Source: Dothistroma septosporum
Lineage: Eukaryota; Ascomycota; Dothideomycetes; Mycosphaerellales; Mycosphaerellaceae
DNA length: 64,000 nt
Direction of reading: 5' to 3'
Assembly: GCA_002236755.2 (NCBI GenBank)
Contig: NBZP02000011.1
Coordinates: 355,046-419,045, forward strand
Below the pieces are notes generated by a model that searched no databases, had not been told where the DNA came from, and was given only the letters and a program-made list of their open reading frames with translations. Position numbers and translations under genes: made by a program. Every line of letters begins with the position of its first letter. Position 1 is the stretch's first letter. Of this stretch, positions 12,740 through 23,796 are shown one piece after another.

Positions 12740-15530
12740 ATTACTAAGTAAGGAATTCGAGAACTACTAGTTAATAGTAAGATTAAGCGCGAGTTAAGTA
12801 TACTATAGTATCTCGAGCAAAATACTATAATAGAAAGCCCTAACTATACTATAATATCTAAAGTATAGGCTTTACTTTATAAGCCTAGTTTACCTAGATA
12901 TCTTTATAGAGAAGTAGCTTTAGTAGTAGTTTATATATATAATCTTATACTATATATAAGTCTAGGGTTTGAACTACTCTATAAACTAAGGTATAGTACT
13001 AAACCTAACCTTAATTATATTAATATCTTTGAAGCTATTATATACTATAGAAAATCTAGCTCTAAAAAGCTAGTAATATAAGAAAAAGAGGCTATTCTAT
13101 TAGATTATACTAATTATAGTAACTAGAAATTATTAGATCTTAATTTGTAAAAAGTTATATTTATAAGAGACGTAAAGATCTTAGAAGGGACCTATTTATA
13201 TACGTATAAGACTAAAGACTCTACTATAACTAGTAAAATCGAGAAAAGTAAAGATTTGAAATAAAACGGGAATTTAAATACCTTTAGTAACCTAAAGGAA
13301 GTAGTTATAAGGTATATCGAATAGAATAATAAGATCATATACCTAAACAATACTAGGATTCTTCCTAGTACTAGTACACTAGCTCGAAATCCTATTATAG
13401 ATCTCGAAATTATTAAAAATAGTATAAATTCGCCTAAAATCTTACTAAACAAGAGTACTACTAGTTATACTAGTTCCGAAGAGAATAGTATAGATAATAT
13501 AGACTCTCTATCAATTAAGGTAAGTAGTAGTATAAGTCGTAATAGTACTTAAATTAGCACTAGATTAATAAATAACGACTTTAATAGTAAAGAAGCTATA
13601 ACTTTATAGAATTCGAATACTAAGATATTAATAGACAATAGACTAGAAGACGAATTAGTACTATTAGCTAGCTATAGTAGGATTAATACTACTAGTTCTA
13701 TTAGTTATAAAGACGTAATTACTAGTCCTAAAAAAGATAAATAGCTAGTATCTATAAAGTTCGAAAAAGATAACTTAAATAAGCTAAAAACTCAGAATAT
13801 AGTAAATATACCTAACTATTATATAGCCTTTAAAGAATAGTAGGTTTATAAGACTCAAACTAACGCTAAAGGTAATATAATAAAGTATAAAAGTAAGTAG
13901 ATTATAAAGAGCTTTTAATAAGTATTTAGATAAGATTATAATTTAGTAATACTTATTAATCCGAAACTTGGTATTTACTACTCTATCTAGTAGCCTATAA
14001 CAATTGGGAGATAAAGTAATAGAACGTAAAATTAGCCTATCTGAAATAGCTCTATAGATAAAGAGTTAATATCGAGTAGTATTTAGGTTTCAAAGATAAT
14101 AGCTCGAGAGTTCATTATATAGTTATAGTACTATATAGCTTAAAACAAGCCTCTAGATAATAGTATTTATACCTAAAGTCTAAATCAAATAAGCTAGGCT
14201 TATTCTACTTAAAAAAGACGTAGTACTATTTAAAAACACTAGTATAGGTATTATAGTAACGTACTATATAGATAATATACTTATATTTAGTTCTAAAGAA
14301 GAACTAGTAAGGAAACTTAAGGATAATCTCTCGAAAGTCCTAGATCTAAGTAATTCTAGTAATATAAGTTACTATCTAGAAGTCGAGATATCTAGAAGTA
14401 GATAATCTAAGCCTATAACCTTATCTTAGAAAGATTACGTCGATAAAATACTAACTATATATAGAAAGAGGTCTAAATCTAGTTAGTAGCTCTATAGAAA
14501 ATAGTCTATATCTTAAAAAAATAGAAAGTAAGCTAGCTTAGAAGATACTTACCTATTTTAAGCTAAAGTAGGATTCTTAATCTATCTAGTAATAAAGACT
14601 AGTTTAGATATTAGCTATACTATAGAGTAAGTAGCGAAATTTGCTTCTAATCCTAATAGCTTATACTTTAAAGTACTTAATAGGATCTAGAAATACCTAA
14701 ATATAAGCCTATAAGCTTAATCTAGTCTATAAAGTATAATTGTCGTCCCTATTAGAAGGCTATAGTAATACTAATTAGAGAAGTAATCTTATAAGTAGAG
14801 AAAGTACTATAGGAGATAATTTACTATAGGACCTAAGGTACCTATTAGTTAGCTTAGTAATCTTTAGAAATCGATTGTAGTATTAAGTTATAGAGCTAAA
14901 TATATAGCTCTAAAATAGGCTATAAAAGAGTTTCTATTCTTAAGAGATATTTATCTCGAACTAGGAATAAATATAGGCCGAAATACTATCTATATAGATT
15001 CTAAATCTATACTAGAACTAGTAAATAATCCCAAATATAATACTAATACAAAGTATATTAGTATTTGATACTATCTAAGTATACGAATACGTCTATAATA
15101 AAGATATTAGTCTAGAGTATCTCTCTATAAAAGAAGAGATAGTAGATATCTTAACTAAAGCTTTAGACTTACTAAAATTTAAGAGACTATAGAATTCGAT
15201 CTATAATAAATATTATAAGGCTAGTACTCTTTTTATGCTATTTAGGTTAAAATCTATACTTAGGTCTTTAATAAGGCTAGACTATAATATAGGCTAGTAA
15301 TAGCTAGACTAAAAGTCTTTATACTCTTTTTTCTCTAAAGAGAGAGATTTAGATAGGAGATAAAGCTATTCTATAAGGCGTTAATTAGTATAATTCGACC
15401 CAATTATAGAATAATAATTAAAACTCTAGAATAGAGAGTAATTTTAATAGATTAGATATTATATAAATAGAATAAAGGAACTTTCTTAAGAACTCCCTTT
15501 AGACAAGTCTTAGACTCAAATAGTACGTTA
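12740..15530 (+). mobile_element. Ty1/copia retrotransposon relic (integrase C-part, RT, RNase H)
   Basis: On the plus strand the end of integrase is readable at about 12,870-13,200 (PRYLYREVA-like tract, KPNLNYINIF, then LLDLN..KVIFIRDVKILEG). A low-homology linker follows. Reverse transcriptase begins at about 13,845 (VYKTQTNAKGNIIKYKSK) and includes YIDNILIFS at 14,265-14,291, where copia elements have YVDD. Later come YYLEVEISRSR (about 14,370) and an RNase H with VAKFASNP, YIALK and VDILTKAL (15,142-15,165). The 5' gag part was not found and may be truncated. Sequence after 15,195 may be 3' LTR, ending near 15,530 just before AATC repeats, but I could not pair it with a 5' LTR. Stops are TAG/TAA throughout. 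Confidence 0.8.
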
Positions 15531-17939
15531 ATAGACAAATTAATCAATCAATCAATTGACTATGACTATATAAATACCGATATTGGATTATAGATTATTA
15601 TAGTCACTATACGCTCTTGACCTTGCTATAGTCAGGTCGCTTAACGAGTATAGTTTTCAGACCTGCCGTCCGTAGTGGTTTTATTGTCGTTAGATCTCGG
15701 ACGTTACCCAAGAACGTCGTTCAGGCTTGGTCTTATGCTCCTCGTGGTGTGGCGAGGGACTTGGTGCAGCACTTCGCCTGAACTGCTTCCCATTCGCTTC
15801 GGCCCTGCCACGTTCCTGCTCGCAAGGCTCAATCGACTCAGCCACGGTGTCATTAGTAGCGCTGGCTGCAAGCTTCAGCCGTTTCATAGTGGTCGCAACT
15901 TCGTTGCTGGTCTCCATCTCGTTTCGTGTTTCGGACATGGTGGTCGAGTTTTAGTCATTGTTTGCAGGGTCACTCTTTAGAGAGCGCATGGCTTGCTCTT
16001 CTACTGCTACTCGCCATTGTCCAAAGCTCAAGACTGGCTGAACGCAAGACAAGCCTTTGTTCTTCGCTTCGAATTGTCTCAGAAGTCGGTCGCGTAGTCT
16101 GACTCCCGCTTGCAGCTCGCAGAAACTTCCCGACCATCCCAAGCGAAAGACATAGTACTCAAAATCGGTCAATGTAAGCCCTATCTCGGCGCTGTCGTAT
16201 CAACAGAGGCCCGCCATCGTGCTTGGACGGGACGACTGAGCTTGCAGATGATCGAATTGCTACTACTTGCGCGCTTGCATTGCGGAGAGGGCGTCTATAG
16301 GTCTGTCATCGCGTGTCAGCGCACCGACCACATTCCGTGGTCAAGGAATGCGTACGTAGACGAGTCTGAAGGTTCAGGTGTTCTCTAGCCGCAGCTTGTT
16401 CCCGCGCTGGTAATGTACTTTGATAGTCGAGTACATGCGGCCGCACAACAGCAGAATGTACAGGAATGTGCAAGACTTCGTCTGCAGTCGTGGGTCGCAC
16501 AATTTAAGGCCATGTGCATTGCAACTGGCGACAAGCTCTCTCTTTACTTCGGCGACCGGTGAAGCGCTTGCTACAATTTTATTGATACTGTTCAAGAGGC
16601 AGAGGTGACCTAGTCTCCAGTTCGCGAGGCTGCAAGGAACAGCGGCTCAACTGCGGTACGCCATACCGTCTTCAGGGAAGGCGTTGCTTGGATGGAATGA
16701 GCCGAGAATGATTGCAGGAACCTAGAGCGGCCCGATCGCATGTGCAACTGTGTCCTTGTGACGGGTGATGCAAATGGCCGCTAGCTCATTCGTTGTGCGT
16801 CGTGCCTGGGTCAAGGTGATCGCGCAGATTTGTTGTAAGTCGTTGAATGGTGGGGAACGAGCCCCTTTGTTCTGCGCGTCGACCAAAACATATTCCGTGG
16901 GTATGCACAGGGTGCTTACTCAAGGGTCTGAGGTCTCGATCAGTCGGCGCGCTATTCGTGGCATATCCCTGATTGTACATCCCAACTGATGATCCGCGGT
17001 AGCAGTTCACCGCGACGTCAACTCGGACGACTATTTGCCGCGGTGCAATGTCTCGACACTCATGAAACGGTCTAGGTATACCTCCTGGTCGGTCTCAAAG
17101 CCGAAATTGTTGTCGACCTGCCGCGCGACGCGAAGTGTTGTGTTTCGTTCGAATGGTACAGACTTTGCACCTTGCGTCACCTTGCACAGCGGCTTGGCCG
17201 TGGCCGTGGCTGTGGGACCTCGCCTGCAACGGTAAAGATGCGACGTTGGCGGCGAGATCTTTGCGCAACCGAACGATGTAGGAGAGTGCTGAATATAATG
17301 AGTGTCATGGAATCACTGACAGCTACAGCTCGACGTTCCAACAGAGCTGTACGCCTCGGCTTGGAAAACTTGCGCGGGCTCACGTAGACGTGCAGTGCGT
17401 ACATACAGCTGACATTGTCCATTGGCAATGGTGACGGTGGAGGACGTGAGAGCTGGGATTCCGCAGGCGTGAGCTGTGGTTGCACGCCTGCAGCCACGTA
17501 GAACTCGGGACCCTGGCCATGTTGCTCATGTCACAGCGCGGGCGTGTCGCTGTTGAAGCAGAGGTTGGACAGTCGGTTCCAACGCACGTAAAGATGGGAC
17601 AGGAACGTTGGACGTCCAGCATCAGCCGGCTGTTCGTCTCAACGTCTGCTTTGTGTTCAGCGACCATGTATGTTGTTGTGGGGTGGGTGGAGTTGCTGGC
17701 AGGTATGGGTAGAGGTACTGTAGAGCTCGAGGTCTCGGAGATGTAGACACAGGTGCGGAAGTACGGCTACCTCTGAGAGGTACGTGGCGGCAGACGGCGA
17801 GCGGGATGCCGGGTTTGCCCCATCCCATCACACCATATCTCGGCCACCATGTGATGAGCAGCGATCGACGCGGTGAAGTTTAATATGGAGCACGAGACAC
17901 ACCAGCAAAGCGGTCCGGTGGCCGATGTGCAAGAGTGCA

Positions 17940-18055
17940 TTTGCTGGTCTGGTCTGGTCTGTTCTGGTCTGCTCTGGTCTGCTCTGGTCTGCTCTGCCCT
18001 GCTCTGCTCGACCTGACATGGTCTGCTCTGCTCTGCTCTGCTCGACACAGGACAG
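17940..18055. repeat. Short tandem repeat of TCTGG/TCTGC units
   Basis: About 115 bp are built from TCTGGTCTGC-like units (plus strand). They are repeated many times with small changes and interrupted by CGACC and TGACATGG. All long frames crossing it are compositional artefacts. Confidence 0.85.
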
Positions 18056-18091
18056 ACTGCTGCCGGCCTGCAGAGGACGCATGCAGATGCA

Positions 18092-18148
18092 AGACGTAGA
18101 TGCAAGACGCAGACGTAGATGCAAGACGCAGACGTAGATGCAAGACGC
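18092..18148. repeat. Three perfect copies of a 19-bp tandem repeat
   Basis: The unit AGACGTAGATGCAAGACGC occurs three times head to tail (18,092-18,110, 18,111-18,129, 18,130-18,148). A partial unit precedes it and AGGCGCAGGCGC follows. There are no spacers, so it is a minisatellite and not a CRISPR-like array. It lies about 640 bp upstream of the ABC transporter start. Confidence 0.9.
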
Positions 18149-18439
18149 AGGCGCAGGCGCATATGCTGGCCAAGTCATGTCGCATGCAACTGGCACCTGC
18201 ACACATGCAGTCTATAAGTTCCTGCATCGATCATGCGCAAGGATCACAGCCATCTCACTGCGACATCTTTTGATCTGAGCTTGCCTTCCAACATCCCCGC
18301 GCGAATCGGGACCGTTTCCCATGACGGGAGTCTTTCACGCTTTCTACCACCACTTACTAGTTCTGGCACTCGTGGACGGGACTTGCTTCTGCATTGCGTC
18401 TTGCTCTCTACTAGCAGCGACACCACCTCTGTCTCTGCG

Positions 18440-18528
18440 TCGGCGTCGGCGTCCGCATTCGCATTTGCATTTGCCTTTGCCTTTGCCTTTGCATTTGCAT
18501 TTGCATTTGCACTTGCACTTGCATTCGC
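18440..18528. repeat. Hexanucleotide repeat, TTTGCA/TTTGCC type
   Basis: GGCGTC units grade into about a dozen TTTGCA, TTTGCC and ACTTGC units. The length-6 period keeps all frames open, which creates spurious open frames on both strands. It lies about 255 bp upstream of the ABC transporter start codon, inside its likely promoter or 5' leader. Confidence 0.85.
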
Positions 18529-18783
18529 CCTTTCTCGCCGCTGTCCTGTGTTCCTGCAACGGACGGACCATGGCGGCGGCCGTCCATGATTGCCACTGAG
18601 AGCCCTGCCAGATCCTCTTCTCCCTTTCACCTCTTGCATCACAGTCGCTACTCCCGTGCCTCTACTTTGGCGTTGGTGGGGTGGTTGTTTTGCTCCCGTT
18701 CATACTCGGCGAAACTCGAGAGCTCCGTGCTACCACGTCCATTACCACTCGACCTCCTGCTCGTGAGGCCTTGTTCTGGCGAC

Positions 18784-21700
18784 ATGGCACTCTACAATAC
18801 GACGCTGCCATGGGTCTCCAATGTTGCCGCCCAGCGCACTCTACGCACGACACAAGTCGCCTACCCGATCGCCTTACTCGCCCTCTATCTCGTCGCCTTC
18901 ACCATCCGCAGCATTACCACATCACGCAAGGACGAGGACGATGTTCCACAGCAGCCCGAGCAGCTTGGACCAGGAGGAAAGCCGCTGCCCAAGAAGCACA
19001 ACAACAATGGAAGTCCGAAAGAGCCAGGCATACCCGCAGACCTAGACTTCAGTAGGCCGAGAAAGCTGCTGTTCGAGTGGCTATCAGTGGGCATCGTGGC
19101 CAGCTTCGTAGCGAACATCGTAGTCATAATCGTACATGCTCTCGTGGCTCGTAATGAAGGATGGTGGTGCGGCGAGGCACCCACTGTAAGTCCGGGCAAG
19201 AATTGCAACGCCCCCGTCGCCGCGTGCTGACTCGACAGGTCTACCTGGTGGGTTCTTTCATGGTGTATGCACTGCTGCTCATTCACATGGTAGACTCGCA
19301 TCCGTCGCCGACTGCTGCACACTTTGTGACATGGATGGTGGCAGCGCTGCTCGAGATTGTTCTGCTGGGGGCGTCCTTCGCCCTATATACGTCGGATCAC
19401 CGCGAGCCCACAGTCGGTGCGCCGCAAAATGGTCACCAACGTGGAGGGGAGCTGCGCAGGGACATGACCGAGTGGGAGATTACAGAGGTGACAATCGACA
19501 TAGTTCGCTTCTTCCTCTTGGCTGCGCTCCTCGGCTTTTTCACTCTGTTCGTCTATCTTCAGCGACCGAAGAGGAAGATGGAGGAACCACATCATCACGA
19601 CGAGTCTGATGCCCTGTTGTCGAATGGCCACGCCACTGAGAATGGAGCTGCCACGGGACCATCACATGGCTATGGAGCGATTGCGCAAAACGGCAAGCCG
19701 CACGGACCTGCGCATGGCCATCACGAGGCAGCGCCTGCCGGCTGGGAGAAGCCAAAGCAAGTGCCAACCCGAAGCTGGTGGGAGTACATCCGCGCATATG
19801 CCATCTTTGTACCATACATCTGGCCGTACAAGGACCGTAAGCTGCAGATCAATTTCGTCATCTGCTTCTTGATTGTCTTCGCACAGCGAGGCATCCAGCT
19901 GCTCGTGCCTCTACAAGCCGGCCACATCACGGACATCCTCGCTGGCGAGTCCAAGGAAAACGTCAACCACCAACCATTCATGCCGTGGGCGGCCATCACC
20001 CTATACATTGTCTATCGTCTTTTCCAGGGCTCGAACGGCCTGCTCGGTGCCACCCGGCAGATATTATGGATCCCAATCGAACAGTACTCCTACCGCGAGC
20101 TATCCGTGGCAGCTTTCGAGCATGTCCACATGCTCAGCCTGGAGTTTCACCTGGGCAAGAAGACTGGCGAAGTCCTATCGGCGCTTGGTAAAGGCGCCTC
20201 TTTGAACACGTTTTTGGAGTCCGTAACGTTTAATGTGCTGCCAATGCTTATCGATCTCGGCGTCGCCCTGGTCTACTTCCTCGTGGTCTTCGATGCCTAC
20301 TACGCCCTCGTCATCGCTGTGGTGGCCTTCTGGTACATCTACATCACCATTCGCATGGCATCTTGGAGAGCTGAAATCCGGCGGCAAGCTACTAATGCAA
20401 GCAGAGAAGAAGATGCTGTCAAGAACGACTCGATGATGTCTTATGAGACTGTCAAATACTTCAACGCGGAGGCGTACGAGTTCAACCGCTACCGAGAAGC
20501 AGTGCAGAAGTACCAAAAAGCCGAGTACCTGGTCACCCTCTCCCTGGCACTGATGAACACCATACAAAACCTGGTCTTCATGCTTGGTCTGATCGTCACG
20601 TGCTTCATTGCAGCATACCAGGTAGTCACGGGGATACGCACGGCCGGTGACTTCGTGACTATGCTGACATATATGACTCAATTGCAAGGGCCATTGAATT
20701 TCTTTGGAACATTTTACCGCATGATTCAAAACAACATGATCAACTCAGAACGTATGCTCGAGCTGTTCAAGGAGAAGCCCACCGTCGTCGACAAGCCAGA
20801 CGTCACTGAGATGCCGTCGTGCGAGGGAGAGATTCGGTACAACGATGTTCACTTCTCCTACGATCACCGCAAACCTGCTCTCAAAGGTCTCAGTTTCACT
20901 TGTGCCCCTGGAACAACGACAGCGCTGGTAGGTGAATCGGGTGGTGGCAAGTCCACCGTCTTCAGACTGCTGTTTCGCTTCTACAACGCACAATCCGGAA
21001 CCATACAAGTCGACGGCAATGACGTCCAAGACGTCAGTATCGACAGTGTTCGCAAGCACATTGGAGTCGTGCCGCAAGATACTGTGCTCTTCAATGAGAG
21101 TCTGATGTACAACTTGAAGTATTCCAGGCAATCAGCAACCAACGAGGAAGTGTACGAAGCCTGCAAAGCCGCCAGCATCCATGACAAGATTATGAGTTTT
21201 CCCGATGGGTATGAGACCAAGGTCGGGGAGCGAGGCCTGCGTCTGTCCGGCGGAGAGAAGCAAAGAGTGGCAATTGCGCGGACTATCATCAAGGACCCAC
21301 GCATCATCCTCCTTGACGAAGCCACAGCAGCACTCGATACCGAGACCGAGGAGCACATCCAGGAGGCTCTGCAGACCTTGTCACGAGGACGAACGATGTT
21401 GGTTATTGCACACCGGCTAAGCACCATCACAATGTGCGATCAGATCCTGGTTTTGCACGAAGGGAAAGTGGCAGAGAAAGGCTCGCATCTTGAGCTCTTG
21501 GCGAAGAAAGGTCGCTACGCCGGCATGTGGAAGAAGCAGGTTCGTGCACAGCGCGCGGCAGAAGAAGCCAAAGTCTTGAAAGATAAGGCGGATAGATTGA
21601 GGCGGGAGAGTATGGACAGCAGCGCTCGAGGCCGCAACGTTGACGAAGAAAGCCCGAACAGTAGCGACGAGGACGAGCAACAGAGGAAAGAGCAGACGGA

Positions 21701-21887
21701 GCTGCAATCCGCACTTTCGCTGTCGCCCAAAGCTGCAGCACCACATGCAGAGATAGCGTCAGTGCTCAGAGGTGACAGCGGCACGGACAACAACGCACAG
21801 CGGGAGGCACTACGGAGCGGCACGGTTCGTTCGCCCTCGCCCGTTGTAGAAGAAGAGCAGGACAAGCAGGCACCAAGATCGTCTTAG
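18784..21887 (+). CDS. hmt1: HMT1-type vacuolar ABC transporter (ABCB half-transporter with N-terminal extension)
   Basis: The family exports metal-thiol conjugates or glutathione complexes into the vacuole. Exon 1 is 18,784-19,185 and exon 2 is 19,239-21,887. The 53-bp intron has GTAAGT, a GCTGAC branch site and a CAG end. The protein is 1,016 aa. An N-terminal hydrophobic domain (several helices in residues 20-260) precedes a six-helix ABC membrane domain and one nucleotide-binding domain. That domain has Walker A GESGGGKST (about 699), Q-loop VPQDT, signature LSGGEK (about 803), Walker B IILLDEAT and H-loop AHRLST. The linker before the transport core is rich in His (EEPHHHDESDALL, later HGPAHGHHE) and contains ESDALL, an acidic dileucine sorting signal. 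The tail is charged and Ser-rich. An in-frame ATG at 18,586 would add 66 residues; 18,784 fits the family start better. Confidence 0.93.
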
Positions 21888-23796
21888 TGTGACACGTCGC
21901 AACGGAGGCCGAATGATCTGAGCGGTGCTCGCTCGACCGAGAGTTGCACAAACGAGACAAGCAGGCGATAGCGATGCATAATAAGATAGAGGCAGCCGAC
22001 GTTTCAGACTTGGCTCGATACAAAAGCGGCAGCTGGATGGGTTGGGACTTGCATTTCTTGCCGGACTGTACCAAAATTGGCGGTGAACAGCAAAGCAACA
22101 AAAAGGCACGGACGGCGTTATTGCAGCAACGACATCATGGACACATCTCGGCTCAAGGTATGAGGTGAGACGACGGGAGGCAAGCATTTTGTCCACTACG
22201 CGCGTTATGTTTATTTGGCTTTGCTGTAAAAGCTGGCTGGCTGGCGATGAAAGAAGGGACGAATGGTGTGCGGCGGTCTTATCATGGCCCTAGCTTTTGA
22301 CTGGTGTAAGGTCCGGATGGACCGACCGGGAGGGGACGGTTGAATGGACGCACTACGATGCGAAGAGACAGCGACGGCGGCGGTTCTCGATAGCGACCTA
22401 AGCAGTGTTTGCAGATGGACGTCATTTCTATCCTACCTTATACATCTCTGCTAGCGACGATGCCATGGTTGGTGGGACCAGCGGCTCGCTGCTTGAGGTG
22501 TCTAGGCAGGCTGTCTGCCAGCATACGCCTGCCCGTGACCGTGGCTGAGGCGCTCTTCCTGCTTCGCTTCCGCGCCAGACGATAGGCAGGGGAGTTCGGG
22601 ATTGTAGACTTGTAGCATTCGGGAGCTTCTCGTGAGAGAGATGATGCACGCCATACAACCAGAGTGAAGTGGGGCGACGTGGTCCTCTCCTGCGACACGA
22701 AACGTCGGGTGCTCTGCCTTCACCACGAACGCCAAAACCATCGCCAAACTGTCTTCCTGGACATCGGGACGATAGATGACAATTCCTCGGCGTGAGATGG
22801 ATATCTGTGTCTTTGTCTGTGTCAGCATCAGTCAAATCTAGCCGTACGAGAGTACACATCGGCTGTCATGACCATCATGCCGGAACCGAGCACTACCACA
22901 ACTAACACCACCACCACCACCACCACCACCGCCACCACAGCTCGTCCGTGAGAGAGTGGTCGGACGCACGGCTGTGGAGGAAAGCCGTGGGACCCGAGTC
23001 CAGGGCATCGGCGACACAGCACTGCGATCTACACTGTCCTGCAGCTCTAGCTGCATATAAACTCCGGAGCTTGCAACTCGCCTCTGCGCATTCTTGCCGT
23101 GACTGCTGATCGGCTCGGACAAAGAACATGTCTGTCCCTTCAGCAAGCTGCATCTCCGCCGAGGCGTCATGCAGCACTGACGATAGTACGCCAGCATGCT
23201 GAAGCTGACACGACCGGTGATGAGGGCGGCGTGGAAACGACCACGTCGGTCTTGGACAACAGGTTTCAGGTGGCGTAGACCACTACTCTCCTGGCGCCTG
23301 CTGCCGGGGTCAGAGCAAAACAAAACCATTGCTGCACGCGATACTTGTCGGCAGTGCACTATTCCAGCAAGACATCCTGGCCCGCAGCGCGATCTTCTCC
23401 ACAACTGACAGAATTACAGATGCTACCCTGCACCGGGAACCGCCAGCACTCCACACTACGTCCCACCTCGCCATTCTGTGTCTGGAGTATCGCTCTATAT
23501 CTCTCACACCTGCCATATCGATCCACCCGAACCTGCAGCTGCCGAGCTCCGCGAGTATATTGGTTACGAGTCCTTGAGATCATTAATGGCTGCGCGCCAA
23601 AGGCGACACCAGCTTATCAACAATCCCCTTGCAACTGGTCTCGCCAGCTGCAAGCACGGTTGAATACTGGTGGATAATGGCGCGGATCACGTCAGTCAAG
23701 ACGAATGATCTCGATTCAGTGCCTGAATCGGCCTCAATACCTATCGTGGGCGCTCTCAGCCACGTTTGATGTATGTGCCATCAACTGACACATGGT
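21888..23796. other. Intergenic, no convincing gene
   Basis: Only short overlapping frames were found. The longest, on the minus strand at 22,838-23,404, owes part of its length to the triplet repeat and has no start or domain I would trust. The region should hold the terminator of the ABC transporter and the promoter of the methyltransferase. Confidence 0.6.
22905..22940. repeat. (ACC)n microsatellite
   Basis: About ten ACC/CCA triplets occur in a row with one CCG interruption. It would read as poly-Gly on the minus strand and is not evidence of coding. Confidence 0.9.

Larger units (their letters stand above)
1..15560. repeat. RIP-degraded transposon island (AT-rich, gene-free)
   Basis: The whole block is rich in TA, CTA, TAG and ATA and poor in CA and TG, which is the expected outcome of CpA-to-TpA mutation on both strands (repeat-induced point mutation in Pezizomycotina). 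No open frame longer than about 100 codons survives. Four relics are recognisable and listed separately: Plavaka-like, Tc1/mariner, Ty3/gypsy and Ty1/copia. The stretches 1-2,600, 4,200-6,290 and 7,320-9,900 have the same composition and show long frames interrupted only by TAG/TAA, so they are probably old coding transposon DNA, but I could not assign them to a family. CG dinucleotides remain common, which argues against simple methyl-CpG decay. Confidence 0.9.
15540..18430. other. Transition zone without a convincing gene
   Basis: Composition changes abruptly from RIP-type to ordinary GC content between about 15,540 (a short AATC repeat) and 15,650. Several overlapping short frames exist on both strands. 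The best-looking are minus-strand frames at 15,690-15,938 and 15,951-16,200, with protein-like composition but no domain I recognise; they could be fragments of a decayed gene at the edge of the island. Everything from 17,170 to 18,430 is repetitive or low complexity. Confidence 0.6.

Noticed and set aside
13192..13452. Minus-strand 86-codon hydrophobic frame
   Set aside because: Antisense to the copia relic; hydrophobicity follows from T/A-rich RIP composition.
1..15560. Starship-type giant element
   Set aside because: No recognisable DUF3435 tyrosine recombinase or cargo boundary was found; the block is explained by ordinary transposon relics.
15690..16600. Short minus-strand frames as a STAND/HeLo-type gene
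   Set aside because: Composition hinted at such a protein, but no motif could be matched and the frames cannot be joined by convincing introns.
18092..18148. CRISPR-like repeat
   Set aside because: Head-to-tail 19-bp copies without spacers in a eukaryotic genome; a minisatellite.
18244..18642. Minus-strand frame of 132 codons with Ala/Asn/Lys repeats, and the matching plus-strand frame
   Set aside because: Both owe their length to the hexanucleotide array, which stays open in all frames. No domain or conserved start.
22838..23404. Minus-strand 188-codon frame with poly-Gly
   Set aside because: The poly-Gly is the ACC microsatellite; the remainder has no family features.
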